A stretch of 64,000 bases of DNA from Diadema setosum. Lineage: Eukaryota > Echinodermata > Echinoidea > Diadematoida > Diadematidae. Under the pieces are notes generated by a model. The model made no database searches, was not told the origin of the DNA, and saw only the letters and a program-made list of their open reading frames with translations. Of this stretch, positions 11,870 to 22,595 are shown one piece after another (position 1 is the first letter of the stretch; every line of letters starts with the position of its first letter). The DNA lies in NCBI RefSeq assembly GCF_964275005.1, contig NC_092701.1, forward strand, positions 37,525,020-37,589,019, read 5' to 3'. The position numbers were made by a program, and so were the translations under genes.

Positions 11870-13078
11870 GACAGTGTTTATCTCAGACAGATCTAAACTA
11901 ATTTGTATAATATACGTAATAAACAATTCATGGGATTCTTCAAAACGAGATGTTTCTCTTGAAAATGGTACCAGACACTTCATTTGAGCCACATGGGTCT
12001 TTTCTGGCGCTTTTGACGTGGTCATGGATTTTGTGCGTTGTGCTCTAGTTTCGTAACATATCGTGTTTCTGCCCATTGTGTGTGTGTGCTGTATGTGTGT
12101 ACACCATCCACATAGGTTAGCTCGTTAATGTTATTTCATTTTTTCAGCTTCACATTTTCTACATAGGCATGCATTTCGAATTGCCAGGAGAGATGTCCTT
12201 ATCTACATTTGAGTTGAAAATGTTAATCAGTACATACAAGTCTTCTGTGAGACTGGCGTCTCGTAATTTCATGATTGCAAAGAATGCACCATATTTCCCT
12301 GGCACTTTGGCTTTGCAGGAATCCTTTTGTGTCGCAGGTCCTTTCTTTCTCCTTTCACAGAAAATGTACCACGGACGGATTTTCCCATGACAGTGTGATC
12401 ACCCACGAAATGCCTGTTTAATGTAGATGTGCTTGGCAATAGTGATTAGCTATCTCGATAGCAGATTTAATTGATGTTAAGCAACTATCTTAATAGATTT
12501 GATATGAAAATACAAAGTATTTTAGAATAAAGAAATGCCAATGGGAAAAATTCATAATTCACACTTTCAAAACCGACAATGACAGTGAATATCTCGTAGA
12601 CTTTACAACAACAGTGAGAGGTTTGCATTCGGCAGTAATTTTGGAGTAGTTTCCATGTGCAGAGCCCTCATGAATTTTAAAATGCATGTGGTCATTGACT
12701 GCTATCATTCTCTTATTTGAAGTAAGGTAAGATGTTATACACATCAAAATGAATGGGAAAGAATGGCAAAATACTATGATAGTGTGAAAGAGACAGGGAA
12801 ATTGTGTTTTCACTGAAAGACAATATGTATTATACCTAGGAGAGTAGACTAGAATTCCTTTGGGTTCTGCAATGTGTTTTGATTGACATTGGTGCTCAGC
12901 CAATGAAACTTCGATATTGAAGACAGGCAACTGTCGTGCCACGCCTGGTTCCACGCCTCTATTCGGAGGTTTCTTGCTAGACGTATTTTTAGTCAACTTG
13001 ACTTCCACATCGTCGCGCCCTCTATTGACTGCCAATCAAGGACTGATTCAGGCTAAAAATACGTCGCCCGCTAGACTA
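11870..13078 (-). repeat. Right arm of the 6.2-kb element
   Basis: This is the inverse counterpart of 6832-7957. On its minus strand a 158-codon frame (12559-13035) covers the outer arm. The matching left-arm frame is broken, so I do not regard it as a maintained gene. Inner sections 12300-12420 and 11920-12020 match the diverged inner parts of the left arm. Confidence 0.85.
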
Positions 13079-13671
13079 TGTACCTTGTGGCGTACCACTC
13101 AAGACCGGATACCATTCAGAGCTCTTCCCATTTACACATACACGTTGAAAACGCTTGGTAAGGAAATTTGTAATCCATCGCAAAATGTTAGAGCGAACTC
13201 CATAAAAATTCAACTTCTGGATTAGTTTTTTTTTTGTGTGGGATGACATCAAAAGCTTTTGAGAGATCCAGTGCAAAAACATCTGTTGGGATGTTACTAT
13301 CCAAGTTCTTTGCGAGGTCATTCACAGTGAGTATAAGCTGTGACTCGCAAGATCTGTGCTTCCGAAACGCATGTTGGTTGTCGGAGAGAATGTTTTGTTC
13401 ACTTAAATGATTCATTATGACTGTCAATTATATGTTCTAACAGTTTGCAGCATGTGCAGGTGAGAGAAATCGGACGTTAATTTGCAGGGTCAGTGGTGTA
13501 GAGCCCTTTTTGAAAAGGGCCGGGCAACATATAGCACTTTTCCAGTCAAGCGGGAGTTCCCCCGAGTCAGGGGACTGTTGAAAGATGAACTGTAAAACAG
13601 GAGCCAATTCATCAGCAGCTATCCTAAGGGCTTGGTTCTGAATTTGATCAGGACCGATGGCTTTTGATGTA
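13079..13671 (-). mobile_element. LINE RT, N-terminal half (split copy)
   Basis: The minus strand encodes the first half of the RT whose remainder is at 5744-6831. In order it shows KAIGPDQIQNQAL, an FQQSxDSGELPLDWK segment, ILSDNQHAFRKHRSCESQL, the catalytic FALDLSKAFDVIPH (first aspartate), NFLTKRFQRVCVNG and SGTPQGT. One or more frame changes lie near 13190-13240 and 13437. The copy stops abruptly at 13671, where a Tigger-like terminus begins, so upstream LINE sequence has been cut off. Confidence 0.85.
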
Positions 13672-13860
13672 CAGTCAAACTCGGATACCTCGACGTCGGA
13701 TAAGCCGAATATCACTTACCTCGGGGGCAAAATGAAAGTCGATCCCGATTGTTCCGATGGAGTTTCCGTGTATTAAAATTCGCGTAGCTCGAAAAAGATA
13801 ACTCGAAGTTCGGTTACCTCGAAGGGGAATCTAATGTCCCGATCTTAATTAACTTATTAT
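13672..13860. mobile_element. Tigger/pogo-like terminal fragment
   Basis: At 13672 the LINE is interrupted by CAGTCAAACTCGGATACCTC preceded by TA, a typical pogo/Tigger terminal inverted repeat. The following text is also of that kind (tandem 'cctcgaa/gataactcgaa' phrases to about 13840). I could not find the opposite terminus, so this is a fragment or a one-ended copy. Confidence 0.55.
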
Positions 13861-13983
13861 TTTTCCCAGCATGTTGCTCGAATCGAAATTGCAAACATCA
13901 CTCAGCATCTCCGATTAAGCGCGCGTGGACAGCGAAGACATGTCACAAATGTTTTCACACTCGATTGTAAATATTCTGAGACC

Positions 13984-14102
13984 CGGCCCCGTTTTATCAA
14001 AAGATAAAATCGATTTTAAATTTCCTTACCACACAGTCTGCCATAGACTTACAGTTGAAATCAACTTTATAATCGATTTTAACTCTTCATAAAACAGGGC
14101 CG
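13984..14102. mobile_element. 119-bp palindromic MITE
   Basis: Imperfect terminal inverted repeats of about 30 bp begin with GGCCCyGTTTTAT and include TAAAATCGATT, on a spacer of about 55 bp. A partial relative starts at 56690 (GGCCCTGTTTTATCAAG). No clear target duplication is seen. The superfamily is undecided. Confidence 0.6.
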
Positions 14103-15485
14103 ACAGCTGATCTATGAGTTAATCGTGGAGTGGGCTTTGTTTAAAAGCTATGCTGTAGGCTTAGAATGTTGACAATGTGTTCTGTAGATGGGTTAAAAAG
14201 GATCACAAGATTGTTTAGAACACAGACAATTTGCTATTGTCTTCAAGCACCCTCATATGTTTTGTTTATTGGTATTGTCTCGCCATGATAATGAATGGAG
14301 CTTTGCAGCGTGCTGCGATGTGTCTGTCGCTTGTCATCGCTAGCAGAGAGCACCTATGCAGGCGGCTAACCGGATCTAGGCTCGTCGGTGGGTGGTGAGG
14401 GTGTGGGGCAAGACTTTTCTCGCGGAGTAGTAGAGGTGGGGCTATTCGCATTTCGAGCAATAATAATGAGAACCATGGCTGCCGCCGCCATTGGGGCAGT
14501 GAGGAGTGCTCTGTCCACCTTAATTGTCCAGTTGAAGCTTGTGGAGGAGTGAAAACGTTCCAGGGTAAGGAAAAAGAGCATCAAAAGCCAGGGCAATAAA
14601 ATTTGGCTTCCATTTGACATAAGGAGCGAACTGCTGGTTGAAGCGAGATGCAAATCAAGGTCAACATCAGGGTCACTGATATGTAGAGATTGTGGATTAT
14701 GTGATGAAAAAAAAACATGTATAACAGTAATTATTTGTTCATGTCTCTGCGAGACAAGCAGTAAGCTTCAGAATTGTCTACACCTGTTGAATGTGAAGCT
14801 GATATCCAATTGCTAGACACCAATTCCTATGTTTGCTGTGAATTCGTTCGGGTCAGGTATGCTACCACCTCTTTGTTTACGTATGAAACAGCTGTAGAAA
14901 TGTCTGACCGAATTATGAATATGCACATTTTTTGTACACGAGCCACACAGGGCTTCAAGACCGTTCTGAATTGCAAGAGGTTCAAGCACATTGATAAGTG
15001 GGGAATTCTGTTTGGCACTCCAGACTCCCTGAGCAAAGGAATTGTCATTGTTCAGAATCAACTACTCCCTCATACTGAGATGCTAGCATCGCTTGAAATT
15101 ATCATGCTAATGGGGGTGGAAAATAATTCTTTGTCTTGCGAGACAGCCACCACCAAAGAATATTTTGTATGGATATGGCATGACTATGATAACGTAACTA
15201 AAGTGTCGAAGTCATCTTCTGCTTTACGCAGAGCATTAGTTTATTTAATTTTTTTTCTAGTCCCAAGTGACAAGAATGTAATTTTCTTGTGGAAAGCATT
15301 AAAATCCCGAAATTTGGTTTTGTTGCTATACAAGATTGAATTTCCAAAAGTAGTAACCTTTTCAATCTTGTTCTGAGGAAAAACTGAACATCATTAGTTG
15401 CTGGAATTAATATGAGAACCAAGGAAGGTCTCGACGTGCTTTGGGTTTAAACTGACTTTGTCAAAATCCTTACTGAAACTCTTAA
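14103..15485. other. Intergenic DNA with an unassigned 200-codon frame
   Basis: A plus-strand frame at 14774-15376 stays open for 200 codons but opens with TTG and resembles no family I know. Its Cys/Phe-rich composition is not convincing as protein. On the minus strand 14366-14653 has a possible membrane-like segment (APMAAAAMVLIIIA) after an AG acceptor-like site near 14642. It could be an isolated exon, but there is no supporting neighbour. Confidence 0.2.
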
Positions 15486-15489
15486 AGAT

Positions 15490-16750
15490 GTTTGTTTGTT
15501 TGTTTGTTTGTTTGGTTTATTTTTGCATTTTCTTTCTCCAAATACAATTGCAATTGAAAACAGAATGATACAGATAACATACAAATCAATACAAAAAAAA
15601 TATCATTTGCGTAACAACATTAGTCTGAAGTGACATATGAATCAAAATAACATAATAAGGCATACTGTATCTATTAACAAAGGAGAAATCAATACAGGGG
15701 ACCGTCATCATAAGCAGAGCTTGACGTGGATGAGGCCCTATCTGAATATGTGATACCAATATAATACAACACCAATTATATATGTACTCATAAAACTCTT
15801 AATCTTAATACACGAAACACATTTTGCTAGAGAAAAAAGAAAAAAAAAAAGAAAAATAGTGACTTGGCGCTTTAAAACAAGAAAAAAAAAAACAAAACAA
15901 AACAGCACGCTGCACCATTGACTACTGCATGGTATAGTAGACAATACAAGTGTAGGTGTGTGCGAGTGACAGTGCGTCGTGTGTGCAGGTGACAGTGCAA
16001 GAGAGAATAAAGGCTGTAGCATGCCTATTCTGGGGGGGGGGGTAAGGTATGGGCTTTACTTAATGTATGCAATATCATTATCAAAGAAGGGAACGGGAGG
16101 GAATGGAAAAAAATCGAAAAAAAAAACCCATTTTGCATGATCAGGGCTGACTGAGACTTACGAAAAAAAAAAAGAAAAAATACATTGATCAAAGACTTCT
16201 AACTAGAAACATATTTCAATAATAAATACTTTTTTGAATGAGCTTTAAAGGAAAAAAGTGAAGTACACTGCTTTAATTGATCAGGTAGGTTATTCCAAAC
16301 ATCGGGACCGTAATGTCTAATTGATTTCTGAGCTAAGACAGTTTTGGGGTTTACAAGGTGAAAGTCTGTCGAACGGCGAGTTGGATATGTGTGTATATTC
16401 GAATTAAAGTGAAAAATATTATGAAATAAAGAGGGAAGTTGATTTGTTGCGTACTTGTTACTTGTACATAAATATACCTGTTTGTTAATGTGGATGTCCT
16501 GAAGCTTCAAAGTATGCAAACAATGAAATAAAGGATCTGTATGAGATAAATATGTGGAATTAGTAATAATGCGAATAGCACGCTTTTGGAGTAAATACAA
16601 TGAATTCAGTTTAGTAATACTACAATTTCCCCATACAATATTTGAATACAATGAAACATATGAGGCAAAATTAAAGAATTATACAAAATAATCAGGGATC
16701 GTTCTGATAGGAGATCTTTCAACTTCCTGAGTACGCCAATATTTCTTGAC
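15490..16750 (-). mobile_element. 5'-truncated CR1-type LINE with (CAAA)n tail
   Basis: The minus strand encodes the RT C-terminal thumb and tail (NIGVLRKLKDLL near 16720, then WGNCSITKLNSLYLLQKRAI, HTDPLFHCLHTLKL, YPTRRSTDFHL, WNNLPDQLKQCTSLFSFK, ending at 16199) with one frame change near 16640. A 3' UTR follows, and the copy ends in a (CAAA)n tail at about 15495-15512. The last 250 bp matches 20215-20480, so both share a 3' end family. Confidence 0.8.
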
Positions 16751-16759
16751 AGGGTCCTT

Positions 16760-17645
16760 TGTAGACAGGATATAATGTTCGTTCCATGTCAAATGATTCG
16801 TTATTTTTGGTTCAGAAAAAGGCCTTGCGGATTATAAATCGAGCACAATTTTTTGATCATACTGATGAATTGTTTGTTTCAAGTAAATTGTTAAAAATTT
16901 CTGATTTGTATTTATATCATGTTGGAATTTTCATGTATAAGTTGAATACTGGTGACCTTCCTAGTATATTTTCCTCAGTGTTTGTGAAAAACAGTGATAT
17001 TCATACTTACCCTACAAGACACAGTGAATCCTATCATTTTTCTCCTGTTCGTACAGTTGTAGCCCTTGAGACAATTACATCTACCGACCCTTCTTTCTGG
17101 AATGAGTTAGATTCGGTTCGGTTGCACTCAAGTTCTTTAAGCTCCTTTAAGAAAAATCTCAAAGCCAATTTTCTAAAATCCTATGTGTAATTATTTCGCC
17201 GTAATCGCTTAATTTTTTTTTTTGGTTTTTTTCATTGCATATACTTAAATGATGCCTCGCTCGGATGACCTCACCAGTTTGATTAACTTGCTACTTTTTT
17301 AAGCATTTATACCATAAGTTAATCATAAAACATTATATACTATACTGTGTACATCCCGTAAACATTGTAATATTCTCGATATTTTGAATTTTGCATGTTA
17401 CGTCACTTCTGATTTTGATACACTGTACTAAAACCCTATGTTATATTTTTGGAACCCACATCCTACAAGCTTTGCTTTTTAGTGGGTTCCTCATTTTACA
17501 CGTTAATTATATGTCCTTATACATTTGTGCATTATTGGTTCAAACTGACCATTGTGTGAAAAAAAAAACTTTTCTGCTTCAAATCAAATGGAATATAAAA
17601 CTTATACGAAATGTGGAATATGGAACGTGAATAAAAAAAAAAAAT
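16760..17645 (+). mobile_element. 5'-truncated CR1-type LINE 3' end (different family)
   Basis: The plus strand encodes the RT C-terminus (LVQKKALRIINRAQFFDHT, YPTRHSESYHF, FWNELDSV, SLSSFKKNLKA, ending 17190), then an AT-rich 3' UTR and an A-run near 17632-17643. The protein is only distantly similar to its neighbour at 15490-16750, so this is an independent insertion in the opposite orientation, 5' end facing 5' end. Confidence 0.75.
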
Positions 17646-18233
17646 GAGAATCGATTGTAATGCCTAAAAATCTAATAACCTGTTTCTCGCAAAGAGAAAA
17701 CCCATCAATTGATATATTGACATTAAGATCCTGTGAGTAGGGCCAGATAGAAGGCACTGACGGCATGCAGTGAAAATACTACATGTATTTCCATTCGAAA
17801 GACTATGCTTGATGAACGAGGTGAACGGATATCGATAAACATGCACCCTTTGGAGGGGCAAAATTAAAGCCATTAATCAAGCGAAACTGTTCCACTCTGA
17901 ATTGTTCGTATCTCACAAATTTGTTCAAGTTTTTCAAATTTATAATTGGACTTAGACCGCCAGTCTTTGGTAGAATAGAATTGATACTCCAAATGAGGAA
18001 TCTCTCTCATAGCTTGTTTTGAGAGAATCTTCAGAGACGATTCTTCATGGGTTGCCTTTTCCTCCTCGGTAGAATGTACACTTTGTAGAGGAAAAGTTAT
18101 TGGTATGGAGTTGAAATGAAATTGGTTTCGTAGCCAAATGTTGTGGCCAATATCCAAGGATTGAAAGTCATTTTGACCAGTCATCTTTGAAGAACTTGAG
18201 ATTTTCAGCAATGAACGGTTTTGGGCAGTACTC

Positions 18234-18264
<31 letters not shown>

Positions 18265-18890
18265 TGCAATTTGCTGACTTGGGTAGATAAATTCTGACCC
18301 GCGTTGTATGCTTATGTGACACTTGTTAATTTTTCTCAGATGTCTTTTCTGAACAACTTTCTATCAAGTGGAATCGACTTGCTGCACAAGTGTTGTTGAG
18401 AAGGGTTGAGAAGGGGTCTCAAGCTACGTCGATGGTGCGTGCTCAGATCATACAATAAGCAAAGCCCGAGAGTGTCACAGGCCATCGATGGTCACGTGAG
18501 TTGTTTAATTCATGTTGTGTAAATTGCATGGTTGATTATCCGTGCATGATCTGTGAATTTCAGAAAGGATTTATCCATGTGGTAGAAGTCCCTTCACTAC
18601 ATTTTGTTGTAGAAGTTGAGAGCTCACAACAAGACTTGTGAAGGAGGATCGCCCAAGTTTGCTCTCGATTTTTGTTGTGAGAACTGCTTGGGCATTTGTA
18701 TGGCAATCGAGCATTTCCTTCTGATGTGGCAGTGTGACTGCCTTAATTTATTAGCAAATCGGCCAATTTTTTCAATTTGGTCCAAACAAGATCAGAATTT
18801 CAGTCATATGTCGTTGTTAAATATCAAATTTGGTATCAGGCTTTGAAAGAATTTGGCTGTGAGGGCATGGCATCCGAATCAATTCGGTTG
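17646..18890. other. Intergenic DNA with an unassigned 149-codon frame
   Basis: The minus-strand frame at 17873-18322 is Ser/Lys-rich, starts with a lysine run caused by a poly-A tract of about 25 bp, and has no recognised motif. It may be an exon of an unknown gene or chance. Nothing else is recognised. Confidence 0.2.
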
Positions 18891-19310
18891 TCATAATGAC
18901 CATAACCACGAGGGCAGAGTCAAGGCCACCCATACAGGGCAAGGCAATCAGATTTGCCGGGAAAGAGGCTGACATGAGAATATCGTCGTCCGATGAGCTG
19001 CCGATGGGGTTGGCTAGCTCGCTGAAGTCTTCGATGGGCGGGGCAGCGCCCCTGTCCCCGCGGACATGGCTCGCATGTCCAGACAAATCGCCGGGAGGAG
19101 GAGCTCTCCTGCACCAGCTGCATGGCTCCCATGCCTTTTGTCATCACCACGGTATGCCCAAGGAGGTACTAGGCGAGCTCGCCTAGTACCTCCTTGGTGT
19201 GCCGCCGCCCGCCGCCCTATCCATGAAGCGGGAGAGTGTCTCGGATAGATTACAGGTCTCTCTTGTTGAGCTTCAAGGCGGCCTTCCATGCCCTACCCGC
19301 GGGGATGGGG
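18890..19310. other. GC-rich patch with overlapping open frames on both strands
   Basis: The base composition switches sharply to GC-rich with frequent CpG, and frames of 60-96 codons stay open in several phases on both strands. That pattern is expected of GC-rich DNA and does not prove coding. It could be a CpG-rich promoter or a GC-rich repeat. It contains the 40-bp palindrome. Confidence 0.3.
19158..19197. repeat. Perfect 40-bp palindrome
   Basis: A perfect palindrome is centred on GAGCTC, with half-site CCAAGGAGGTACTAGGCGAG. It has no spacer, so as RNA or single-stranded DNA it could form a 20-bp stem. The AAGGAGGTA/TACCTCCTT half-site recurs in the hairpin at 19612-19642. Confidence 0.95.
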
Positions 19311-19387
19311 GCTGACTGAGAAGGTAACGTGTCTTCCCGATCACTAGACATTGGAGTTTGAGATGTATATTCACTGCCGTCACACTT

Positions 19388-19550
19388 GAAAAAGATGTTT
19401 GCTGCTCACTGACACAGGTATTTATAGCCAACTGGGACTGCTTGGAATTTTTACCTACTTTGAATTTCATTATGTGACTTCACTGCCTTAAACACCTGGG
19501 AAATGCTACCCTCTGAAGACTTATACGAGTATTACGTAATAGAATCATAT
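19388..19550 (+). repeat. Copy of the repeat flanking the 3.5-kb foldback
   Basis: The sequence from 'gatgtttgctgctcactgac' to 'ttaaacacctgggaaatgct' is the reverse complement of about 3228-3345. The part after 19510 matches 5125-5150. Confidence 0.75.
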
Positions 19551-19611
19551 CTATCCTTGAGTGAATTCAATTCCCTCGAAAGCACGTGAACATCCGTTAG
19601 GGCTGACCTGA

Positions 19612-19642
19612 TCAAGGAGGTATTTCTCTCATACCTCCTTGA
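19612..19642. repeat. 12-bp stem hairpin
   Basis: TCAAGGAGGTAT and ATACCTCCTTGA are separated by 7 bases. It is related by sequence to the 40-bp palindrome 430 bp away. Transcription termination is not implied in this eukaryotic context. Confidence 0.8.
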
Positions 19643-20060
19643 CCTGATGTTATCCATTGTCTCTACGGATAGGAAGACCCACCATCTGCTATGAACTAAA
19701 ACTTTAGACGAACTGATATGACTAGGGAGGTGAGAAGAGATTCCTAAAATGAAAGACCGCTCCTCGAATTCGAAATACGGCCAACGTCATTTACTTCCGC
19801 TGAATGTCGGTAATGGATTTGTAATCAGCGATGTGCCACTGATATTACGGGTGCCAGAAAAGTGCAATAAGCGATAGCGGGCTCATGTTGATTTTATTGG
19901 TGAGGCTTTAATTAAGCAAAATAATGGTAATGATTGCATCGAAAACAAGAGTTACTGATATCACTTTTTTTTTTCTAAAAGAGAGAAATTAGTTAAAACG
20001 ACGTTGTGTAGTTAATTGATAATTGGTTGCCTCGTCGTATGACCTGTAGACATGTATATA
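19643..20060. other. No recognisable gene
   Basis: I see no coding or repeat signal except an A/T run near 19965-19980. Confidence 0.3.
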
Positions 20061-20068
20061 TTTGAGTT

Positions 20069-20072
20069 GAAA

Positions 20073-20110
<38 letters not shown>

Positions 20111-20140
20111 TATATCCTATATGTATATATATATATATCC
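20069..20140. repeat. (TA)n microsatellite
   Basis: Two (TA)n runs are separated by 'tcctatatcctatatg'. Confidence 0.9.
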
Positions 20141-20214
20141 TCGCCAACAAAATATCAATTTACAAATGTTGTTGAGGCTAATATCACTATGCATGATAAA
20201 CACGCTTTTGAAAT

Positions 20215-20480
20215 GTTTGATTTGATTTATTTCTGCATTTTTCACAAAGTATATACAACATAACAAACAATTTTCTAGTCCTATATCATATCCAACACAA
20301 GATGAATAGAAATACAGTCATAATGTACCAATAATGAAATATTGTATAGGTGAATTATAATCATACAAAAACAATTGGAAAATCATTGATTTTTCAATCG
20401 AGTTAATACAGTACATACAAAATGCAGGAGACCGTCATCTTAAGCTGAAGCTTGAGTTTGATGGCGGCCTCAGGAAAAAC
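20215..20480 (-). mobile_element. LINE 3' end, (CAAAT)-type tail
   Basis: The plus strand reads 'tttgatttgatttatttctgcattt...' and ends near 'accgtcatcttaagctgaagcttgag', matching 15500-15730. It is oriented on the minus strand. It may be the 3' UTR of the LINE at 22440-23262, separated from it by the satellite block between them. Confidence 0.6.
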
Positions 20481-20559
20481 TTATGGCTTATATTTCTTTA
20501 CAAATCATTTAATACATATCAAATTGTGTATCCGAATAGGGTAGCTACGAAATGCATCA

Positions 20560-22290
20560 GTGCAATGGTGAGTTAGGGTGCAAGTGCATATGTGCAGCTT
20601 ATGTGCAGCATATGTGCAGCCCTGGATCTGCAATGAACAAACTTGGAACTTAAGTCATCAAAGTACAAACTCATGGTATTGACTTTGCTTTATCATTTCT
20701 GGTTTTAGAGTAGAAGATTTTAAATATTCCTTAATGTGGGGGGGGGGGGGGGGGGGGGCTAGGGGCCCCTAAGAGGGACATGATGCCCATTTGAAGGAAT
20801 TGAGATTCTACCCCCCGAGGGATGGCACCTGCTAAGTTTGGTCAAAATTCATCTTGAGGTTTTCAAAAAGAAGATGAACATGTACAATTCAGGTCCGATT
20901 AGGACCCATCCCCATCCCCTCTCCTGGGTCCCAAAGTGGGGGGCGGGGGGGGGGGGGGGGAGAGGCACCCCTGATTCCGCCAATCCCATGAACAAACTTG
21001 AAACTACAGTCATCAATGTACTAACTCATAGTATTATCTAAGTCCTGTCACTTCTGGTTCTAGAGAAGATTTTTAAAGATTCCTTAATTTTAGGGGGTTT
21101 GGGCCCCCTGGGGGCCCCAGGTACGCCATAGTGCCCATTTGAACAAATTGAGATCCTATCCCCCTATGGATGCTACCTACCAAGTTTGGTGAAAATCAGA
21201 CATGGGGATCTCAAAGTGAAGATGAAAATGTACAATTTAGGCCCCATTTGGACCCCTCCCAACCCCCTCCCCTGTGGGTCCCAAGGGGGGCACCCCTGAT
21301 TCCCCCATGAACAAACTTGAAACTACAGTCATCAATGTACTAACTCATAGTATTATCTAAGTCCTGTCACTTCTGGTTCTAGAGAAGATTTTTAAAGATT
21401 CCTTAATTTTAGGGGGTTTGGGCCCCCTGGGGGCCCCAGGTACGCCATGGTGCCCATTTGAACAAATTGAGATCCTATCCCCCTATGGATGCTACCTACC
21501 AAGTTTGGTGAAAATCAGACATGGGGATCTCAAAGTGAAGATGAAAATGTACAATTTAGGCCCCATTTGGACCCCTCCCAACCCCCTCCCCTGTGGGTCC
21601 CAAGGGGGGCACCCCTGATTCCCCCATGAACAAACTTGAAACTACAGTCATCAATGTACTAACTCATAGTATTAACTAAGCCCTATTACTTCTGGTTCTA
21701 GAGAAGAAGATTTTTTAAAGATTCCTTAATTTTAGGGGGTTTGGGCCCCTGGGGCCCCCAGGTGGGCCATGGTGCCCATTTGAACAAATAGAGATCCTAT
21801 CCCCCTAGGGATGCTACCTACCAAGTTTGGTGAAAATCAGACATGGGAATCTCAAAGTGAAGATGAAAATGTACGATTTAGGCCCCATTAGGACCCCTCC
21901 CAACCCCCCTCCCCTGGGTCCCAGGGGGGGGGGGGGGCACCCCTGATTCCCCCATGATCAAACTTGAAACTACAGTCATCAATGTACTATAAACTCATCG
22001 TATTAAGTAAGCCCTATCACTTCTGGTTCTAGAGAAGAAGATTTTTAAAATTCCTTAATTTTAGGGGGGTTTGGGCCCCCCTGGGGCCCCCAGGTGGGCC
22101 ATGGTGCCCATTTGAACAAATTGAGATCCTATCCCCCTAGGGATGCTACCTGCCAAGTTTGGTGAAAATCGGTCTTGGGGTTCTCAAGAAGAAGATTAAA
22201 ATGTAAAAAAGTTTACGCACGACGGACGACGGACGCCGGACGAAGGGCGATCGCAATAGCTCACTTGAGCCTTCGGCTCAGGTGAGGTAA
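20560..22290. repeat. Satellite of about 300-bp units ending in a conserved hairpin
   Basis: At least five tandem units share 'tgcccatttgaacaaattgagatcctatcccccta', 'aagtttggtgaaaatcag' and 'cttctggttctagagaag'. Two units (about 21060-21660) are almost identical, and outer units are more diverged and carry G-runs up to about 19. The array ends with a GACGGACG-rich stretch and a hairpin: CACTTGAGCC / GGCTCAGGTG on a TTC loop (22262-22284). Single or degraded units occur at 31226-31715 and 47570-48093. Confidence 0.85.
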
Positions 22291-22439
22291 AAATAGGAGA
22301 CTGTCAAACTTGGTTAATTGTCATGGAGTAACAAAAAGAATCAACAATCACCCTGCATTATACAACGATAATAAATGTCGTTTCATTATTTGCTTGACTG
22401 AGAATTGACTTGAAGATATTCTAATACAATTAGGAAGAC

Positions 22440-22562
22440 TATTCCACTAGTCAGTCCCATGATGTCGCATACATTTATGTGCTACTAACAATTTTGGATT
22501 CTTAAGATGAAAATTTCTGGCATTACGAGTTGGATATGAATGAATACTGTTATTAAAAGCAA

Positions 22563-22595
<33 letters not shown>

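Larger units (their letters stand above)
6832..13078. mobile_element. 6247-bp long-inverted-repeat element, 9-bp target duplication
   Basis: The termini are TAGTCTAGCGGCGACGT at the left and its inverse (one extra G) at the right. They are flanked by the perfect direct repeat TGTACCTTG at 6823-6831 and 13079-13087. Removing the element and one duplicate restores the LINE RT motif GTPQGTVLGP, which proves the boundaries. The arms are about 1.1-1.2 kb. The interior holds GGTCA-rich repeats, LINE 3' ends and simple repeats, but no transposase that I recognise. Long arms and a 9-bp duplication fit non-autonomous Mutator-like or FB-type foldback elements. A Polinton is unlikely, since the duplication would be 6 bp and the coding content is absent. 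The clade is inference and the structure is seen directly. Confidence 0.9.

Noticed and set aside
12559-13035. 158-codon gene in the right arm of the 6.2-kb element
   Set aside because: The near-identical left arm has its frame broken, so the frame is not conserved. No motif is recognised.
6832-13078. Polinton or other large virus-like DNA element
   Set aside because: The target duplication is 9 bp rather than 6 bp, and I see no polymerase, integrase, ATPase or capsid coding sequence inside.
19612-19642. Bacterial-type rho-independent terminator
   Set aside because: There is no following T-run and the context is eukaryotic. It is better seen as a palindromic repeat.
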